The notes: generated by a model from the letters alone, not told the origin. A stretch of DNA of 64,000 nt from Qipengyuania gaetbuli (GCF_020171365.1 NZ_JAIUZO010000002.1:2140001-2204000); one strand, 5' to 3'; positions 1 through 9,434 are shown, numbered from the stretch's first letter. Numbers and translations are program-made.

Positions 1-254
1 AGACCCGTGCCGAGGAGCATGACGCCCGACTTGCCGGGCTGTTTCGCGGCATGTTCAGTCAACCTGTCGGCAAGCTCGCTGTTGGAATTGGCAACAGCTG
101 CATCTGCGGGGAAGCGATCACGCGACGGGAGCGGGTTAGCAAGTTTCAGGACCAGCCCGAGCGCTGCCAGGGCTGCGATTGTCGAGGCGAGAACTATTGC
201 GATACTGGCCAGCCTGGACCTGCCTTTCCCCGGTTCACCGTTTTCCTTGTCCAT
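1..254 (-). CDS. Phospholipase D-like protein, N-terminal fragment (cut by window edge)
   Basis: Only about 84 codons are in the window; the frame opens with an ATG at 254 and runs off the left edge. The product starts with a charged stretch, then one hydrophobic segment at about residues 14-38 (membrane anchor or signal). The following part (KQPGKSGVMLLGTG) resembles the lead-in to the first domain of phospholipase D / cardiolipin synthase-like proteins. The HKD motifs that would prove this lie outside the window. It starts 18 bases after the stop of the upstream membrane-protein gene on the same strand and may be cotranscribed. The family call is inference from a short stretch. Confidence 0.5.
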   Translation of the reverse strand, partial: MDKENGEPGKGRSRLASIAIVLASTIAALAALGLVLKLANPLPSRDRFPADAAVANSNSELADRLTEHAAKQPGKSGVMLLGTG

Positions 255-272
255 GACCCGGTCAACCCAACC

Positions 273-1526
273 CTATAGCTCAAGATAGCCGACGGTCAGG
301 CTGACCGCCAAGGCTATCATGCTTGCACCCAGCGCAATGGCGGCAGGGCGAGCCGCACGCTTGCCGTAGACGAGCGTGACGCCCAGTTTCACGGCCATAT
401 TGGCAAGGATGGTCCCTGCGATGGCCAGCGCCGCCAGTTGCGGTGCGATCGTGCCCGGCTCCAGCCCTCCGGCAGTGACGATTGCCGCGTCGACATCCAT
501 GCTACCCATGAGCAGCAGCAGGATGGCGATGCCCTGTTCGCCGAACTCGCTTTGCGCCCAGCGCGCTGCCACCGCCGCTACGGCGACAAAGGTGACGAAG
601 GTCAGCGCGGGTAGCAGCGCGATCGGGTTGCCGGGCGGGGCGGGGCCGGTGCTGCTGGGTGCTTTGCGGTAGAGGAAGTAGGCGACTCCGAAACCGACGA
701 TCTGCGCGGGTGCGACGACCATCACGAAGTGGGGCAGCAAGCTGGTTGCCAGGAGCGCCACCAGGATAATGACGCGCAGGTACATGACCGCGCTTGCTAG
801 TGCGATGCCGGCATTTTCCGCGCCGCCACCGGCGCTTGCCCCGATCTTCTGGGCGAAGGAATGGGTTACGGCGGTCGAGCTGTAGGCCCCGCCGATGATC
901 GCGGTCGCGATGGTGCCCTTCCGCGCACCGAACAGCCGGTTGGCGACGTAGCCAGCGAAGGAAAAACCGGTGACGATGATAACCACCAGCCAAAGGGCCT
1001 GAGGCTCCCAGGCATCATAGGGACCGAAGCGGCCCTCGGGCAGGAAGGGGAAGACGGCGAGCGCGATGACCGCATAGCGGGCGAAAGCCTTGATATCGGC
1101 TGCATCGAGCGCGCCGACCCAGCGATGGACCTCGGTTCTTAGCGCAAGAACCGCGGTAACGACTGCGCCCCCTGCCACAGCCAGCGCCGGCTCGCCGGTT
1201 CCGGCGAGAAAGCCGAGCCCGAGCGTGACCATGGCAGCTACCGCCGAAGTCGCGTCGGGCTTCCCGTCCGCAAGGCTGGAGCGCGAGTATCCGATGGCGA
1301 CGATGGTCGCCGCGCCCGCCAGCAGGACACCTCCGCCGACGGGCTGCCCGGATGCTGCGAACAGGCCGGCGAGACCTGCGGCCAGTGCAAGCAGGGTGAA
1401 GGTGCGGATGCCGGCAACACGCTGGCCATCTTCGGCTTCGCGCAGCTTCCAGCCGCGCTCGATACCGACGAGCAGGCCGACGGCCAGCGCCGCGCCCAGT
1501 GCAAGGGCTTCGTTCCCCCAGCTCAA
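273..1526 (-). CDS. MgtC/SapB-type membrane protein with DUF4010 domain
   Basis: A 417-residue, very hydrophobic protein with about 11-12 predicted membrane segments. The N-terminus (ALGAALAVGLLVGIERGWK) matches the MgtC/SapB signature, in which a GxERGW-type motif follows the first helix. The longer C-terminal half, with a GGAYSSTAVT motif near residue 215, is typical of the fused DUF4010 domain. Such proteins sit in the inner membrane; their substrate is not established. The ATG at 1526 is used because homologues start right at the first helix. No partner gene suggests a role. Confidence 0.8.
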   Translation of the reverse strand: MSWGNEALALGAALAVGLLVGIERGWKLREAEDGQRVAGIRTFTLLALAAGLAGLFAASGQPVGGGVLLAGAATIVAIGYSRSSLADGKPDATSAVAAMVTLGLGFLAGTGEPALAVAGGAVVTAVLALRTEVHRWVGALDAADIKAFARYAVIALAVFPFLPEGRFGPYDAWEPQALWLVVIIVTGFSFAGYVANRLFGARKGTIATAIIGGAYSSTAVTHSFAQKIGASAGGGAENAGIALASAVMYLRVIILVALLATSLLPHFVMVVAPAQIVGFGVAYFLYRKAPSSTGPAPPGNPIALLPALTFVTFVAVAAVAARWAQSEFGEQGIAILLLLMGSMDVDAAIVTAGGLEPGTIAPQLAALAIAGTILANMAVKLGVTLVYGKRAARPAAIALGASMIALAVSLTVGYLEL

Positions 1527-1607
1527 GCCTGTCCCATCCCCTCAGCAGCGGCGGAAGTGCCGCAGTCAGGAATGTCAGTGCCGGAGCCTCAGTGCAAGCA
1601 GCGTAGC

Positions 1608-1976
1608 TTAGGCGCCGGCATCCTGCTTGCCGGGCATGACTGCCAGAATGAGCCAGATCAGCGGGGTAAGGAACAGGTACACGATGACCAGCAGCAGCGC
1701 CGGCCAGCCGATGTCGCGCGCCCGCTTGCCGACGAGGTTGAGCTGGCCGATCGCCACGATGAGACCGGCGGCAAAGAAGGCCAGCAGGGTACCGAGGGCA
1801 AGTGGCTGGACACCGGGAGTCTCAGCTGTTCCTCCAAGCTGCTCGAACACGCCGATGCCGCCGCCGATCATCATGGCGAAAACCACGAGGAACAGGCCGA
1901 GGCCGAGCGTCAACAGAATAAACTTCCCGCGGCCGACCTTTCCGGTCGTGAATTCCCCGAACATGTCCTGAAACAT
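1608..1976 (-). CDS. DUF805 family small membrane protein
   Basis: A 122-residue protein with three to four membrane segments. It has the DUF805 pattern: an aromatic N-terminus (MFQDMFGEF), a GKVGRGKF motif before the first helix, and a charged VGKRARDIGWP motif before the last helix. DUF805 proteins are inner-membrane proteins of unknown function. It lies 78 bases downstream of era on the same strand, so read-through from the lepB-rnc-era operon is possible, but the gap is larger than inside that operon. Confidence 0.8.
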   Translation of the reverse strand: MFQDMFGEFTTGKVGRGKFILLTLGLGLFLVVFAMMIGGGIGVFEQLGGTAETPGVQPLALGTLLAFFAAGLIVAIGQLNLVGKRARDIGWPALLLVIVYLFLTPLIWLILAVMPGKQDAGA

Positions 1977-2054
1977 CAGAGCGGTCCTCCCCTAATTGGC
2001 CCGTCACAGGCCGAAGAGGAAATACCATGTTCCTGTTAATACAAGAAGAGGGCG

Positions 2055-2960
2055 TCAGCGCACCCAGTCGAGGCCCATTTCCTCGAACATTTCCTTGTCT
2101 TCGGTCCAGCGTTCGTCGGCCTTCACGTGGAGGAAGAGGTGGACCTTCTGCCCGAGCAGTTCGGACAATTCCTTGCGTGCCGCTTCGCCGATCGCCTTGA
2201 TGCGGCTGCCACCCTTGCCGAGGACGATCGCGCGCTGGTTGTCGCGCATCACCACGATCTGCTGGTGGATTTCGACGCTGCCGTCGGGGCGCTGGATGTA
2301 TTTTTCAGGGCGAACCGCGCTGTCGTAGGGCAGCTCTTCGTGCAATTGTTTGTACAGCTGTTCGCGCGTGATCTCGGTCGCCAGCAGGCGTTCCGATGCA
2401 TCGGAGACCTGGTCTTCGGGATACATCCACGGACCTTCCGGCATCAGCGCGGCGAGCGTTTCCTTCATTTCGGGGACGCCGTCACCGGTCAGGGCGGAAA
2501 CGAAGAACACATCCGCAAACTCGACCTTGGCGCTCAATTCCTGCGCCAGAGCGAGCAGCGGTTCCTTTTTCGCCCGATCGACCTTGTTGAGCACCAGGAT
2601 CTTGCGCTCGGGGCGCGCCGCGATCTGTTCGATCAGCGGTTCGAGTTCGTGGCGGCGCTGCTTGATCGGATCGACCAGCAGCAGCACGGCATCGGCTGCC
2701 TCGGCACCTTCCCAGGCCGCGCTGACCATGGCGCGGTCGAGCCGGCGCTTGGGCGCGAAGATGCCGGGCGTGTCGACGAGGATCATCTGCGTGTCGCCCT
2801 GCAGCGCGATACCCATCATGCGTGCGCGGGTGGTCTGCGCCTTGGCGGAGGTGATCGCGACCTTCTGTCCGACCAGCTGGTTCACCAGCGTCGATTTGCC
2901 GGCATTGGGCGCGCCCAGCACGGCAACGACGCCGCAACGGGTGGTGGGGGTATCGCTCAC
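2055..2960 (-). CDS. era: GTPase Era
   Basis: Ribosome-associated GTPase needed for 16S rRNA maturation and 30S assembly. The 301 residues carry G1 GAPNAGKST (16-24), G3 DTPG (63-66), G4 NKVD (125-128) and G5 SAL (about 155). A C-terminal KH domain shows IVLGKGGSRIKAIG, which binds the 3' end of 16S rRNA. Length and motifs are normal. The ATG at 2960 overlaps the rnc stop in an ATGA, so the two are translationally coupled. Order lepB-rnc-era is the classical operon. Confidence 0.97.
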   Translation of the reverse strand: MSDTPTTRCGVVAVLGAPNAGKSTLVNQLVGQKVAITSAKAQTTRARMMGIALQGDTQMILVDTPGIFAPKRRLDRAMVSAAWEGAEAADAVLLLVDPIKQRRHELEPLIEQIAARPERKILVLNKVDRAKKEPLLALAQELSAKVEFADVFFVSALTGDGVPEMKETLAALMPEGPWMYPEDQVSDASERLLATEITREQLYKQLHEELPYDSAVRPEKYIQRPDGSVEIHQQIVVMRDNQRAIVLGKGGSRIKAIGEAARKELSELLGQKVHLFLHVKADERWTEDKEMFEEMGLDWVR

Positions 2961-3628
2961 GCGTATTTCTCCATGAATGCTGCGGCGGCGGCTTTCTCTG
3001 CCTCGCCCTTGCTGCCGGCAGTCGCTTCCGCCTCGCCGACCTTGTGTACCTTGACGCGCACGGTGAACTGGGCCGCGTGATCCGGACCCGAACGGTCAAT
3101 GACCTCGTATTCCGGCGGCGCGCGGCGATTGCCGGCGGCCCATTCCTGCAGCGCGCTCTTCGGGTGTTTGCGTTCGCCTGCGCCGCTTTCCAGAGCAGGT
3201 CGCCAGAGCAGGTGGACGAGCTTGCGCGCCTCTTCGAAACCGTTTTCCACGAACTGAGCGCCAAGCAGCGATTCCATCACATCGCCAAGGATGTTGTCGC
3301 TGTCGCGCCCGCCGTCGGCGCGTGCCTGCTTGCTGATCCTGATATGCTCGGCAAGGCCGATGCCGCGCGCCACGCTGGCGCACATCTCGCGGCTGACGAT
3401 GGCATTGAGGCGCTGGGCAAGCTTGCCTTCGGGCGCCTCGCTGCGGTCGAACAGCCACTGGGCGATCGACAGGCCGAGCACGCGGTCACCGAGGAATTCG
3501 AGCCGTTCGTAATCCTTCTTCTCGCCCATGCTCCCGTGAGTCAGGGCAGCGCGCCACAAGGCCTCGTCCTTCACCGTAAAGCCGGTCGTCTCGAGCCAGT
3601 CGAGCGTTTCGGTAGAAAGGCCGGTCAA
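2957..3628 (-). CDS. rnc: Ribonuclease III
   Basis: Endonuclease specific for double-stranded RNA; processes rRNA precursors and structured mRNAs. The RNase III signature YERLEFLGDRVLGL is followed by the second acidic cluster DVMESLLGAQF and a C-terminal double-stranded RNA-binding domain. I choose the TTG at 3628, which overlaps the lepB stop as TTGA and has GGAGAGG five bases upstream. This gives 223 residues, a normal length; the longer reading from an ATG upstream would start inside lepB. The 3' end overlaps era by four bases. Confidence 0.93.
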   Translation of the reverse strand: MTGLSTETLDWLETTGFTVKDEALWRAALTHGSMGEKKDYERLEFLGDRVLGLSIAQWLFDRSEAPEGKLAQRLNAIVSREMCASVARGIGLAEHIRISKQARADGGRDSDNILGDVMESLLGAQFVENGFEEARKLVHLLWRPALESGAGERKHPKSALQEWAAGNRRAPPEYEVIDRSGPDHAAQFTVRVKVHKVGEAEATAGSKGEAEKAAAAAFMEKYA

Positions 3629-4524
3629 ATGCCCTCTCCGATACGGTCCCATCGTGCGGCAGTGAACCATGTCCAGGGCAGCAGCCATTCTGCGCTGCCG
3701 TCTGTCGACCAGAGCACCACGCCTGCCCGTCCGACCAGCAGTTCCTGGTCGATTATGCCCACGCCTTGGCCGCTAACGGCAGGAAAGCGGCTGTCGAGCG
3801 AATTGTCGCGGTTGTCGCCCATCACGAAAACCTTGCCGGCCGGCACCACGAAGGGGGCGGTGTTGTCGGGATCGATCAGGATGGGCTGCCCGTCGGCGCC
3901 GACCATGAGATTGCCGTCCGCATCGCGCAGCGGCCGGGCGCCGACACTGCCGAAGTCGAGCGTCATGTAGCTCTTGCCCGAAGGCAGCGTCTCGCGGAAC
4001 TGGCGATAGCGGCAGAGGTTGTCGATCACCGTCCCGCCGTCCGAGCGGCAGGCGGTGTTCGCGCTCATCGGAATGTCGGCGTAGCCTGCTTCCTCGCGCT
4101 TCACGGGCTCTCCATTGAGGATGAGCTGTCCGTCCTGCACCGCGATCGTGTCGCCCGGCAGCCCGATCGCGCGCTTGACGTAATCGGTGCGGTCGACGGG
4201 GTGCTTGAAGATCACCACGTCGCCCCGTTCGGGCAGGCTGGCGAGGATTCGCTCGCTCGGCCCGGGCAGGCCGAGCGGCAGCGAATTCTCGTTGTAGCCG
4301 TAGGGCCATTTGGCCGCGATCAGGTAATCGCCCGTGCGCAGGCCCGGCATCATGCTTTCGGAAGGGATGGTGAAGAAGCTGGCGACGAAGGTGCGGAAAA
4401 TCAGCACCACCAGCACCAGCTTGAGACAGAATACCAGGAAGCTGCCCCAGCTTTCCTCTTCTTCTTCCGGCTTGGCCGTATTCGTATCCGTAGCGTTTTC
4501 GCGGATTGCGGGGTTCTCATTCAT
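3625..4524 (-). CDS. lepB: Signal peptidase I
   Basis: Membrane serine-lysine protease that removes signal peptides from secreted proteins. The N-terminus is acidic (a run of Glu near residue 20), then one membrane helix at about 28-50. The catalytic serine is in PSESMMPG (Ser57) and the general-base lysine in DYVKRAIGLPGDTI; the conserved box GDNRDNSLDSR is near the C-terminus. The ATG at 4524 gives 299 residues with AGGGA upstream. It is the first gene of lepB-rnc-era and is transcribed divergently from pgi, about 53 bases away. Confidence 0.95.
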   Translation of the reverse strand: MNENPAIRENATDTNTAKPEEEEESWGSFLVFCLKLVLVVLIFRTFVASFFTIPSESMMPGLRTGDYLIAAKWPYGYNENSLPLGLPGPSERILASLPERGDVVIFKHPVDRTDYVKRAIGLPGDTIAVQDGQLILNGEPVKREEAGYADIPMSANTACRSDGGTVIDNLCRYRQFRETLPSGKSYMTLDFGSVGARPLRDADGNLMVGADGQPILIDPDNTAPFVVPAGKVFVMGDNRDNSLDSRFPAVSGQGVGIIDQELLVGRAGVVLWSTDGSAEWLLPWTWFTAARWDRIGEGI

Positions 4525-4577
4525 CGCCGCATTCCCTAGTCGCTGACGCCTGACCACGAAAGGACTTTCGCCCAGCC

Positions 4578-6161
4578 ATGACCAAGACCGCCGCCGACCT
4601 GTGGAGCGATCTCGACGAACTGCCGCAGCCGACCCTGCTCGAACTCTTCAGCACGGTGCGCGACGGGGGGGAGGGTGCGGACGAACCCGGCGGCGAAGAA
4701 CGCGTCGCCATGCTCTCGGGCAGGCTGGAGCTGGCAGAGGACGGCACGGACGACCCAATGGCGCCGGGCGGCATCCTGTTCGACTGGTCGAAAACGCACC
4801 TCGACAGGGCAGTGCTCGACATCTTCGAGCAGCTGGCCGAGGCGATGGACTTTGCGGGCATGCGAGCAAAGCTGTTTGCAGGCGAGGTGGTCAATCCCAC
4901 CGAAGGACGCGCTGCCGACCATGCCACCCTGCGCGGCGTCGGCGACGAGGCGAAAGTGGAAGAAGCCGCCGCCTTGATCGACCGCATGGGCATGCTGGTG
5001 GAGGCCATCCACCAGGGCGCATTCGGCGAAATCGATCACCTGATCCACATCGGTATCGGCGGCAGCGCGCTGGGCCCTGCGCTGGGCGTCGATGCGCTCA
5101 GCCGCGACCTATCGCTGTGCGATGTCCATGTCGTCTCCAACATCGACGGCGTCGCTCTGGAAGCTGCATTTGCGAAATGCGATCCGGCCAAGACGCTGGT
5201 TGCCGTTGCCAGCAAGACCTTCACCACGATCGAGACGATGACCAACGCCGAAAGCGCGCTCAAATGGCTGCGCGACAATGGCGTCTCCGATCCGGGCGGG
5301 CGGGTCATCGCGCTCACCGCGAATCCCGAGGCTGCCGTCGAATGGGGCGTCGACGAAACGCGCATCCTGCCGTTCCAGGAAAGCGTCGGCGGGCGCTATT
5401 CCATCTGGTCGAGCATCGGTTTCCCCATCGCGATGGCCGCGGGCATGGACGATTTCCGCCAGATGCTAGCAGGCGCTGCGGCGGTCGACCGGCATTTCCG
5501 CGATACCGACGGGCGCGATAATCTGGTCCTGCGCGCCGCCTTTGCCGACCTTTACTATTCGCGCGTGCGCGGGTGCCAGACCCGTGCGGTCTTCGCCTAT
5601 GACGAGCGGCTGGGACTGTTCCCCGATTACCTCCAGCAGCTGGAGATGGAATCGAACGGCAAGCGGGTGACCGCCGACATGAAGCCGGTCGACGGCCCGA
5701 CCGCGCCCATTACCTGGGGCGGAGCGGGCACCGATGCGCAGCACGCCGTGTTCCAGCTGCTGCACCAGGGCACGCACCTGATCCCCGTGGACTTCATCGC
5801 CAGCATCGGACCCGGCGACGATCTCGACCCGGCTCACCACCGCATCCTGCTGATGAACTGCTTTGCCCAGGGCGCAGCGCTGATGACCGGCAAGAAGGGC
5901 GAGGACCCGGCGCGCAATTACCCGGGCGACCGCCCCAGCGCGACGATCCTGTGCGACGATCTCGACGCGGCCACGCTGGGCGCGCTGATCGCCTTCCACG
6001 AGCATCGCACTTTCGCCAATGCCGTGCTGATGGGCATCAATCCTTTCGACCAGTTCGGGGTGGAGCTGGGCAAGCAGATGGCCAAGGCAATCGAGCAGGG
6101 TGGTGAAAGCTTCGATGCCAGTACCGAAGCCCTCCTCGCGGCTGCGGGCCTGAGCGACTAG
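4578..6161 (+). CDS. pgi: Glucose-6-phosphate isomerase
   Basis: Cytoplasmic enzyme interconverting glucose 6-phosphate and fructose 6-phosphate. The 527 residues show the phosphate-binding region IGIGGSALGP, SKTFTTIETM, the PGI signature region around GGRYSIWSSIGFPIA, and the ESNGKRV segment with the active-site glutamate region. Length is normal. It is alone on the plus strand between lepB (divergent) and the Nramp-like gene (convergent); its stop codon overlaps the end of that gene by four bases in a palindromic CTAG. Confidence 0.96.
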   Translation: MTKTAADLWSDLDELPQPTLLELFSTVRDGGEGADEPGGEERVAMLSGRLELAEDGTDDPMAPGGILFDWSKTHLDRAVLDIFEQLAEAMDFAGMRAKLFAGEVVNPTEGRAADHATLRGVGDEAKVEEAAALIDRMGMLVEAIHQGAFGEIDHLIHIGIGGSALGPALGVDALSRDLSLCDVHVVSNIDGVALEAAFAKCDPAKTLVAVASKTFTTIETMTNAESALKWLRDNGVSDPGGRVIALTANPEAAVEWGVDETRILPFQESVGGRYSIWSSIGFPIAMAAGMDDFRQMLAGAAAVDRHFRDTDGRDNLVLRAAFADLYYSRVRGCQTRAVFAYDERLGLFPDYLQQLEMESNGKRVTADMKPVDGPTAPITWGGAGTDAQHAVFQLLHQGTHLIPVDFIASIGPGDDLDPAHHRILLMNCFAQGAALMTGKKGEDPARNYPGDRPSATILCDDLDAATLGALIAFHEHRTFANAVLMGINPFDQFGVELGKQMAKAIEQGGESFDASTEALLAAAGLSD

Positions 6162-7399
6162 GTCAGGGCGAAATACATCGCCGCCAGCGCGCCCATCACC
6201 GCGATCGCGAGCCAGTTCCACGCCTTGATCATCGCATCGGGGCGGGTTTCCTCGGGCATCTCGCAGCGCGTGACGACGAGGTGGTTCAGCAGCGCCACGA
6301 CCGGCGCGATGACGAAGCTGGCGGAAGTCACGAAATCGAGGAAGCCGGTCAGGTCCCGCAGCAGCGTGAAGATCGTCACGAGTGCAATGACCACGAACAG
6401 CAGGCAGAAACCGGCATATTCGCGCCGGGTGTAGGACACGTCCTCGCGCTGCTGGAAGATCGCCAGCGAGGCGGCCGCGATGCGCGAGTAGGCGTCCACC
6501 CCTGCAATCACCGTGGTCAGCATGACCGACAGCGCCGCCAATGCGGCTAGCAGGGCTGCCCATTCCCCCAGCGCGGCGCGATAGAGGCCGACGAGCTGGT
6601 CGGCGAAACCGGGCGCGTCGGGCAGGGGAGCGATACCGTCCGGGTGCATGACGCCCGCGCCCATGATGCAGAAGCACACCGCCATGAACGCTGTCAGCAC
6701 ATAGGGCCATAGGAAGCCTCTGCGCGCAGCCGAAAGGGGCGGGTGCGCGCCTTGCGGCAATTGCCGGTCGCCTTCGACCTTCCACAGCGACAGCGCGACC
6801 GAAACGTCCATCGGATTGGGCATGAAGCCCGCCAATGCGACGATGAACAGCAGCGCCGCCGTCTCGCGGGTCCAGCTGAAGTCGACCAGCGTGGCCCACT
6901 GCACCTGCGGCAGGACCGTGGCGGTGGTGATGAGTGTTGCGATTGTCAGTAAAGCGAGCAGCCAGGCATTCACCCGGTCCAGCAGGCTGTAACCGCCGAT
7001 AAGCAGCAAGGCCGTGGCTGCGAGAATGACGCCTGCTGCAAGGACCTGAACGGGTGCGACCGGACCTACGATCACCGTCAGGATGCCCGCCGTCGCCGCC
7101 CCCAGCGCTGCCCATATGATCGGGACCAGCGGGGTGACCAGCAACAGGAAGAGGATCAGCGCCCAGTTTCCAAGCTCCCGGTATCCGGTGAGCAGCGACC
7201 GACCGCGCGCATGGGCGAAATCGACGCCGAAACGATAGGCCGGATACTTGAGCACATTGGCGAGTACGATGACGACGACCAGCGCAAGTCCGAACATGGC
7301 TCCTGCGCGGGTCGACTGGACGAGGTGCGATGTCCCGATCGCCGCGCCGGTGAAAATTAGGCCCGGCCCGGCAAGGCGGCGCAGCAGTTCGTTCTTCAT
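6158..7399 (-). CDS. Nramp-like membrane transporter with non-canonical metal site
   Basis: A 413-residue protein with about 11 membrane segments and an overall Nramp-like plan (GPG before helix 1). The hallmark DPGN of helix 1 is absent: the region reads IGTSH at about residues 21-25. In the helix-6 region near residue 200 the MPH motif is replaced by MPNPMD. In true Nramp proteins these residues bind Mn2+/Fe2+, so the substrate here is probably different or unknown. The 3' end overlaps the pgi stop. Its start is 15 bases after the stop of the upstream regulator gene, so the two may be cotranscribed. Confidence 0.75.
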   Translation of the reverse strand: MKNELLRRLAGPGLIFTGAAIGTSHLVQSTRAGAMFGLALVVVIVLANVLKYPAYRFGVDFAHARGRSLLTGYRELGNWALILFLLLVTPLVPIIWAALGAATAGILTVIVGPVAPVQVLAAGVILAATALLLIGGYSLLDRVNAWLLALLTIATLITTATVLPQVQWATLVDFSWTRETAALLFIVALAGFMPNPMDVSVALSLWKVEGDRQLPQGAHPPLSAARRGFLWPYVLTAFMAVCFCIMGAGVMHPDGIAPLPDAPGFADQLVGLYRAALGEWAALLAALAALSVMLTTVIAGVDAYSRIAAASLAIFQQREDVSYTRREYAGFCLLFVVIALVTIFTLLRDLTGFLDFVTSASFVIAPVVALLNHLVVTRCEMPEETRPDAMIKAWNWLAIAVMGALAAMYFALT

Positions 7400-7414
7400 G
7401 TTTTCGGCAGTCCC

Positions 7415-8995
7415 CTAGATGCCAAGGGCGCGCATCGCACGCTCCAGCGTTTCGCGCGGTGCGTCTTCCGGGAAGGGGAAGGCGCGGAAAAAGCTTTCGG
7501 TACTCAGCTCCGGATCGTCACGGAGAGTATGGGCCAGCCATTCGGCAGCCTTGTCCTTGTCCCCCGCAATGTGCGCCGTCACTGCGGCGATCAGCTTGAT
7601 ATGCTTGTGGGCGCCGGGGGTAAGGGCGGCCCGCTCGCCGAACTCGGCTGCTTTCCCGATATCGCCGAACTGGAGATGCGTGAGCGCACGGCTGGAGATC
7701 ATCGCATAGGCCATGGGGTCGAGCGGGCTGAGTTCCAGGGCCAGCGCAAGGTCGCGGTCCGCCCGCTCGGCCTTGCCAGCAATCGTCGCCACGAGCCCGC
7801 GGTTGTAGATGCCTTGCGCGAAGCTGGGGCTGAGGCTGGTCGCGCTGTCGAACCATGCAATGCTGTCGTCCAGTCGCCCCTCGAGCCATGAGCAGCGGCC
7901 CAGGCTGAAATGGCCGAACGGATCGAGCCGGTCGGTTTCCACCGCCTTCTGGGCGAGCAGCCTGGCTTGTTCGACATGCCGTTCGGTGTCGTCTTCATAA
8001 GCCATGAAAGCGCTCTGGAAGTGGGTGAACGACAGGCCTGCCATTGCCCGCGAGAAGTAGGGATCGCGTTCGAGTGCCACTTTGAACAGGTGGCTGGCAG
8101 AAGCATTGTCCTGCGCATTGAAACGGTACATGTGATCGACGCCGAGGTGAAAGCTCGCCCATGCGTCGAGCTCTGCGGTGGGCAGCCCGCGGGCATGACG
8201 CACCTCGTTTTGGGGGATCTGGACCAGCACGTTCTCGATCACGCCGCGTTCTATCTCGGGGCGTAGGCCCTGTAGGTCCTGGACCGGGCCCGAGTACCGT
8301 TCGGACCAGATGCTGCGCCCGTCGCGGGTGTCGACGAGCGCGACCTGCACGGTGACGGTCCTGCCCGCTCTCTCGATGCTGCCGGTCAGGCAGTAATTGA
8401 CCTTGAGCGCATTCCCGACCGCGATCGGGTCGCTGTCGGCACCACGGAACCGGAAACTGGAGCCGCGAGCGATCACGAACAGCCAGTTGCTCCGTGCCAG
8501 GTCCATGATGATATCCGCGGGCAGGGCGTCGGCGACGATATCGTGCGACCCGCGCTCCCCCGTCAGCTCGAACGGCAGCACCGCGATGGACGGGCGGGAA
8601 TCGCGGACGGCGTCCGTCGTTTCCACGGGTTCCGGGGCAATCGCTGCTGCAGGCAAGGTCGAGGCATGGGATTGTTCAACGCTGGCCACGAAGCGGAAAC
8701 CGCGCCCGTGGATCGTGCGGATGACGCTTTGCGCCTTGCCATTATCGCCCACCGCCTTGCGTGCAGCCTTCACTCGTGCGGCAACCGCCGATTCAGAGAC
8801 GATACGGCCATCCCAGACGGCATCGATGATCTCGTCCTTCGACACCATGCGGTCGCTGTTCTGCGCGAGGAGTAGCAGGAGCGAGAGCACCTGGGGTTCG
8901 ACATGGACGCGTTCGCCATCGCGGCGCAGCTCGAATCCGTGCGGATCGAGCTCGAAACTCCCGAAGCTGACGACCCGGGGTATTGGTCCGTCCAT
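7415..8995 (-). CDS. Winged-helix (OmpR/CadC-type) regulator with TolB-like and TPR domains
   Basis: A 526-residue predicted transcription regulator. Residues about 10-108 form an OmpR/PhoB-type winged helix (SFELDPHGFELRRDG ... IRTIHGRGFRFVA). After a linker comes a TolB N-terminal-like domain (SIAVLPFELTGERG, about 140-260), then several TPR-like repeats to the C-terminus. No membrane helix is visible, unlike CadC, so it is probably cytoplasmic. It is divergent from the tautomerase gene and lies just upstream of the Nramp-like gene, either of which could be its target. No receiver domain or kinase partner is present. Confidence 0.75.
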   Translation of the reverse strand: MDGPIPRVVSFGSFELDPHGFELRRDGERVHVEPQVLSLLLLLAQNSDRMVSKDEIIDAVWDGRIVSESAVAARVKAARKAVGDNGKAQSVIRTIHGRGFRFVASVEQSHASTLPAAAIAPEPVETTDAVRDSRPSIAVLPFELTGERGSHDIVADALPADIIMDLARSNWLFVIARGSSFRFRGADSDPIAVGNALKVNYCLTGSIERAGRTVTVQVALVDTRDGRSIWSERYSGPVQDLQGLRPEIERGVIENVLVQIPQNEVRHARGLPTAELDAWASFHLGVDHMYRFNAQDNASASHLFKVALERDPYFSRAMAGLSFTHFQSAFMAYEDDTERHVEQARLLAQKAVETDRLDPFGHFSLGRCSWLEGRLDDSIAWFDSATSLSPSFAQGIYNRGLVATIAGKAERADRDLALALELSPLDPMAYAMISSRALTHLQFGDIGKAAEFGERAALTPGAHKHIKLIAAVTAHIAGDKDKAAEWLAHTLRDDPELSTESFFRAFPFPEDAPRETLERAMRALGI

Positions 8996-9145
8996 CCGAA
9001 CATCCCCGATTGCGGAAAATCTCCATGAAAAGGTCAGACATCTTCATGCCGAGGTCAAGCATGGAGGTGCGGCAGGACGTATCGACAGGTCATCGGAACA
9101 GACCGATCGACACTTCAGAAACGATACTATCCAAGGAGAATACCA

Positions 9146-9370
9146 ATGCCGCTCGTTACCATCGACGTGATCAAGAACGTTTTCACCAACGACCAGAAGA
9201 AGGACCTCATCGGCAAGGTGACCGAAGCCATGGTCGAAGTCGAAGGCGAAGCCATGCGCCCCGTGACCTGGGTGCGCATCATGGAAGTCGAACAGGGCGA
9301 CTGGGGCATCGGCGGCCAGCTGCTCGGCGCTGCCGACGTCCACGCACTTGCGGGCAAGAAGGCCGCCTGA
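9146..9370 (+). CDS. 4-oxalocrotonate tautomerase family enzyme
   Basis: A 74-residue protein starting MPLVTIDVI; in this family the N-terminal proline freed after Met removal is the catalytic base. Length and strand pattern fit a 4-OT-type subunit, which works as an oligomer. No aromatic-degradation genes are nearby, so the substrate is unknown. AAGGAG precedes the ATG at 9146 by nine bases. A strong hairpin terminator follows 30 bases after the stop, so it is probably a single-gene transcript. Confidence 0.85.
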   Translation: MPLVTIDVIKNVFTNDQKKDLIGKVTEAMVEVEGEAMRPVTWVRIMEVEQGDWGIGGQLLGAADVHALAGKKAA

Positions 9371-9400
9371 TCGCGCGCCAGCCAACCCGCCCCGAACAGA

Positions 9401-9428
9401 GGCCGTCCCGCAAGGGGCGGCCTTTTTT
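9401..9428 (+). terminator. Rho-independent terminator after the tautomerase gene
   Basis: A nine-base-pair stem (9401-9409 with 9414-9422, one G-T pair), a GCAA tetraloop and a run of six T. It lies between the tautomerase stop and the convergent end of the MBL-fold gene; the T-run is only on the plus strand. Confidence 0.85.
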
Positions 9429-9434
9429 GGTGCA

